The position numbers and the translations under genes were made by a program. This document shows, piece after piece, positions 61,446-64,000 of a stretch of DNA of 64,000 nt. Positions within the stretch are counted from its first letter, which is position 1. Every line of letters starts with the position of its first letter. The DNA is from Sphaeramia orbicularis. Lineage: Eukaryota > Chordata > Actinopteri > Kurtiformes > Apogonidae. A model generated the notes under the pieces. The model was not told where the DNA came from and searched no databases. It saw nothing but the letters and a program-made list of their open reading frames with translations. The stretch is from NCBI RefSeq assembly GCF_902148855.1, contig NC_043966.1:30064647-30128646 (forward strand), written 5' to 3'.

Positions 61446-61505
<60 letters not shown>
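61446..61505. repeat. (TTA)n microsatellite
   Basis: About 20 TTA units. Confidence 0.95.
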
Positions 61506-61858
61506 CTGAATGTCCCTACATGGCAGATATGTGAAAGACAACTATAACCTATAATCTAAAGACTCTGACGTTAACAGGTGGATGGACAAATAATGGCGTC
61601 ACTTTGGCGCCTATCCAAAAATGTCAGACGGGGTGAACACCTGAAGGAAACGGGATCGGTGGTTAACAGGACTGGGGAGGTGGGGCGTCTGGAGGTGGGG
61701 CTGCTGGTTCTCCAGGAAACACCAGTTAAATGCTCAGTGGGAGTGTGCCGGAGTGTGCAGTTACCGTGGATTTAAGACGACAGAAGCAGAAGCATCTCTC
61801 CAACGTGAAAGTACCAGCGGGTTTCCTCAAGTTAAGACACAGCGTCGAACCGTGAGCC

Positions 61859-63134
61859 ATGTGCGGTAAGGCTGCGTTTATGTGTAATGTTTTAGTTCAG
61901 GATGTCGCAGAGGTTAACGCGCATTACGCACGGTGTGTGTACTGACTGGATCCTGCAGAGGCACAGAAAAGAGAAACGATAAGACAGAAATACAAAGAAA
62001 CGAGTTTGTTGAGCAAATGACAAATAACACTGTCACTAACTTAAATGTGTTTGTATGGTTTTTGCTGTGTGTTAATTTTAATGTTCACCAGTCTCATCTG
62101 TGTATTCTGGAAGAGTTTTACGCACAACTGCTACGTGTCAGTGCTTTCATTGGATTTTAAAGACAGAACGGGCAAAACCTACCGACCACAGAATAAAATT
62201 ATTCACATATTTTTCGGATTCTTGACCCTGGCATGAGTCAAATCCATCCACTAATGCTAGTTTTTAAAAGATTAATTCTTGTCGCATCTTCTTGCATTTC
62301 TACACATGTGACCAGTCAACAGAGGGAACGTTTACAACCAAAGGTAAATCTTTAACAGTCTGTCGGCTTTGCCTGAAGGAAGAGGCCAAGGTTGTGGAAG
62401 TTTACCGCAGGCTGCTTACCTGGCGGATCCAACACTGCGCGCAATGTGCGCCTGTCAATGGCCAGCTGTGTGCGCACACGAGTGGAGCAGCGACATTCCT
62501 GAACAGACATGCACACAGCCAGCATTTGAATGCAACTATAATTAACCTCACTCTACAGGCTATACTACTAAATGTAATATATGAAGGCATCTTCGCCAGT
62601 AATGAATATAATTAAATTGTAATTTGATTCCATTTGAGTTTAGTTGCTCCTGTGAGTTAAATGTCATAAACCACCAAAAAAAAAAAAAAAAAAAAGAGTG
62701 GAATGAAGGATGATAGTTGACTTGTCCAACCAGCCATCACAGTCCTTAATGAACTATCAAGGAAAGACAGAAAGTGATGTAAATGCTGCACAAAACCCAC
62801 ACTGTTTATTCAACTATCCTCTTTTTCTAAAATAGATTCCTCCCTTAAAAAGATGCTTCTGTGTGTTTGGTTGTGTAAACTCTGCTTACAGAGTCAAGCA
62901 TCTCAGAGGATTCAAGCTCTGTTTCTCTTTCTCCCTCTCTAAAAGGAATCTTTGCCTACCTGAATTACCGAGTGCCTCGCACCAGAAAGGAGATATTTGA
63001 GACGCTAGTGAAGGGACTGCAGAGACTGGAGTACAGAGGGTACGATTCAGCAGGTAAGACACTCAGCTTCACAGCTTTGCCATATGCCTTTTGCACACAC
63101 GCACACGCACACGCACACACACACACACACACAT

Positions 63135-63165
<31 letters not shown>

Positions 63166-64000
63166 CACAAACCTTGCACAAAAGCTAATAGTACTCCCAA
63201 ACAGCACCTGTGTGTCAGCTGCTAAAAAATAAAACCTAGAATATATTAAAGTGTGCAAAACTTGAGTTGAGTTGCAGTTGTATTTTTTGTTATATTGGTC
63301 TCCTGTGTCTGTCTGTCTTGGATGATGGATCCCGGTCTGTTGCTCTGGGATTCCTTCTTTGTTTCTAATATTTTCTTTTTGGGGAGTATTTCTTTTGCAA
63401 ATCAAGGATGTTGCAATAAAGGCTGTCACAGTTTATGAGGCTCTTAAACGTACAGTTTTGATTAGTGAGTCAAAATGAGAGTGTTGGGCACATACAGGTA
63501 AATTAATCATGATTACTAATAACCAGAGAATATGATAATTATATGCTCATTAAGAAAAGAATCCAAACAGATCGGTTTGATCGGTAACACCTAGAACAAA
63601 GGTACATTATCAATTATTTAAGTATAGCTAATTACGTGGCAGATTGTTCTGTCATGTGCTGTGTCTGATACCATTCACACGCTGATATGTATACACAAGC
63701 ATCAGACACACACACCCATAAACTTCATATTTGCTTTTCCAATTTGAGCCGGATGAAGCCACAGAACAGTCTCTGGCACCTGACATGCTGTGGTATTAAA
63801 TACTGGATCACATGTGTGCACAAATTAAAGTCTCTAATATCTCTTCCTGAAAGGTGATATAGTGGACTTTTATTCTTTGCCCATTGTGTGTTTGTTGTAT
63901 GACACTATAGGACCAGATGTTTTACTCATATGTTTGCAGGCATTGCTGTAGATGGCAATAGCAAGACCACCACTGACATCAACAGCAACACCATCTGTTT
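61859..64000 (+). CDS. gfpt2: GFPT2, glutamine:fructose-6-phosphate transaminase, 5' end
   Basis: First and rate-limiting enzyme of the hexosamine pathway, making glucosamine-6-phosphate from fructose-6-phosphate and glutamine in the cytosol. Exons 61859-61865 (ATG TGC G), 62946-63053 and 63940 to beyond the window end give about 58 residues, starting [20 protein letters not shown], then [20 protein letters not shown]. Cys2, exposed by Met removal, is the N-terminal nucleophile of class II glutaminase domains; here its codon sits in a 7-nt coding piece of exon 1. [13 protein letters not shown] favours GFPT2 over GFPT1, which has HVPRTRREILETL. The human protein has 682 residues, so most of the gene lies beyond the window. 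Upstream, GGTGGGGCGTCTGGAGGTGGG near 61680 looks like a GC-box promoter. Confidence 0.95.
63094..63173. repeat. (CA)n microsatellite in gfpt2 intron 2
   Basis: About 38 CA units with CG, TA and AA interruptions, close behind the exon 2 donor. Confidence 0.95.

Overview
The window looks like teleost fish nuclear DNA, probably percomorph. It has split genes with GT-AG introns, many long microsatellites, short non-autonomous DNA transposons, and proteins that read as fish orthologues of vertebrate genes. All the genes I can support lie on the + strand. There are seven confident genes (two cut by the window ends) plus one well-formed gene I do not recognise.

Layout: 1765-13918 holds the 3' half of adamts2 (procollagen N-proteinase) in ten visible exons. 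Its last exon is very large and encodes a long Ser/Thr/Pro/Lys tail with a ten-unit decapeptide repeat. 18.6-20.9 kb holds an unrecognised 264-residue gene with a likely 5' noncoding exon. 27.2-41.9 kb is a tandem array of four units of about 3.2 kb (the first is 5.4 kb). Each unit carries an intact four-exon CXC chemokine of the non-ELR, CXCL9/10/11-like kind, behind a strictly spaced ISRE + NF-kB + TATA promoter. 45.4-53.0 kb holds kiaa1191 (p33MONOX). Its fourth coding intron contains a second promoter-like island with an X-box, a CCAAT box, an ATG and a splice donor. 61859-64000 holds the start of gfpt2, including the codon for the catalytic Cys2.

The order adamts2 - kiaa1191 - gfpt2 draws on genes that lie in human 5q35, which supports orthology. 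Human ADAMTS3 lies near the large CXCL cluster on 4q, so a chemokine array beside adamts2 may be the other half of an old paralogous pair. That is inference.

Mobile DNA: four copies of one hAT-type MITE (one inserted in chemokine unit 4 with a perfect 8-bp target duplication), four copies of a TTAA-flanked piggyBac-like MITE (one nested in a hAT copy), two short TA-flanked Tc1-like MITEs, a THAP-domain relic between inverted repeats, another hAT-like relic, and LINE-like 3' tails. I saw no rRNA, tRNA or CRISPR features. The genes do not form an operon. The only coordinated set is the chemokine array, which should be induced together by interferon and NF-kB signals.
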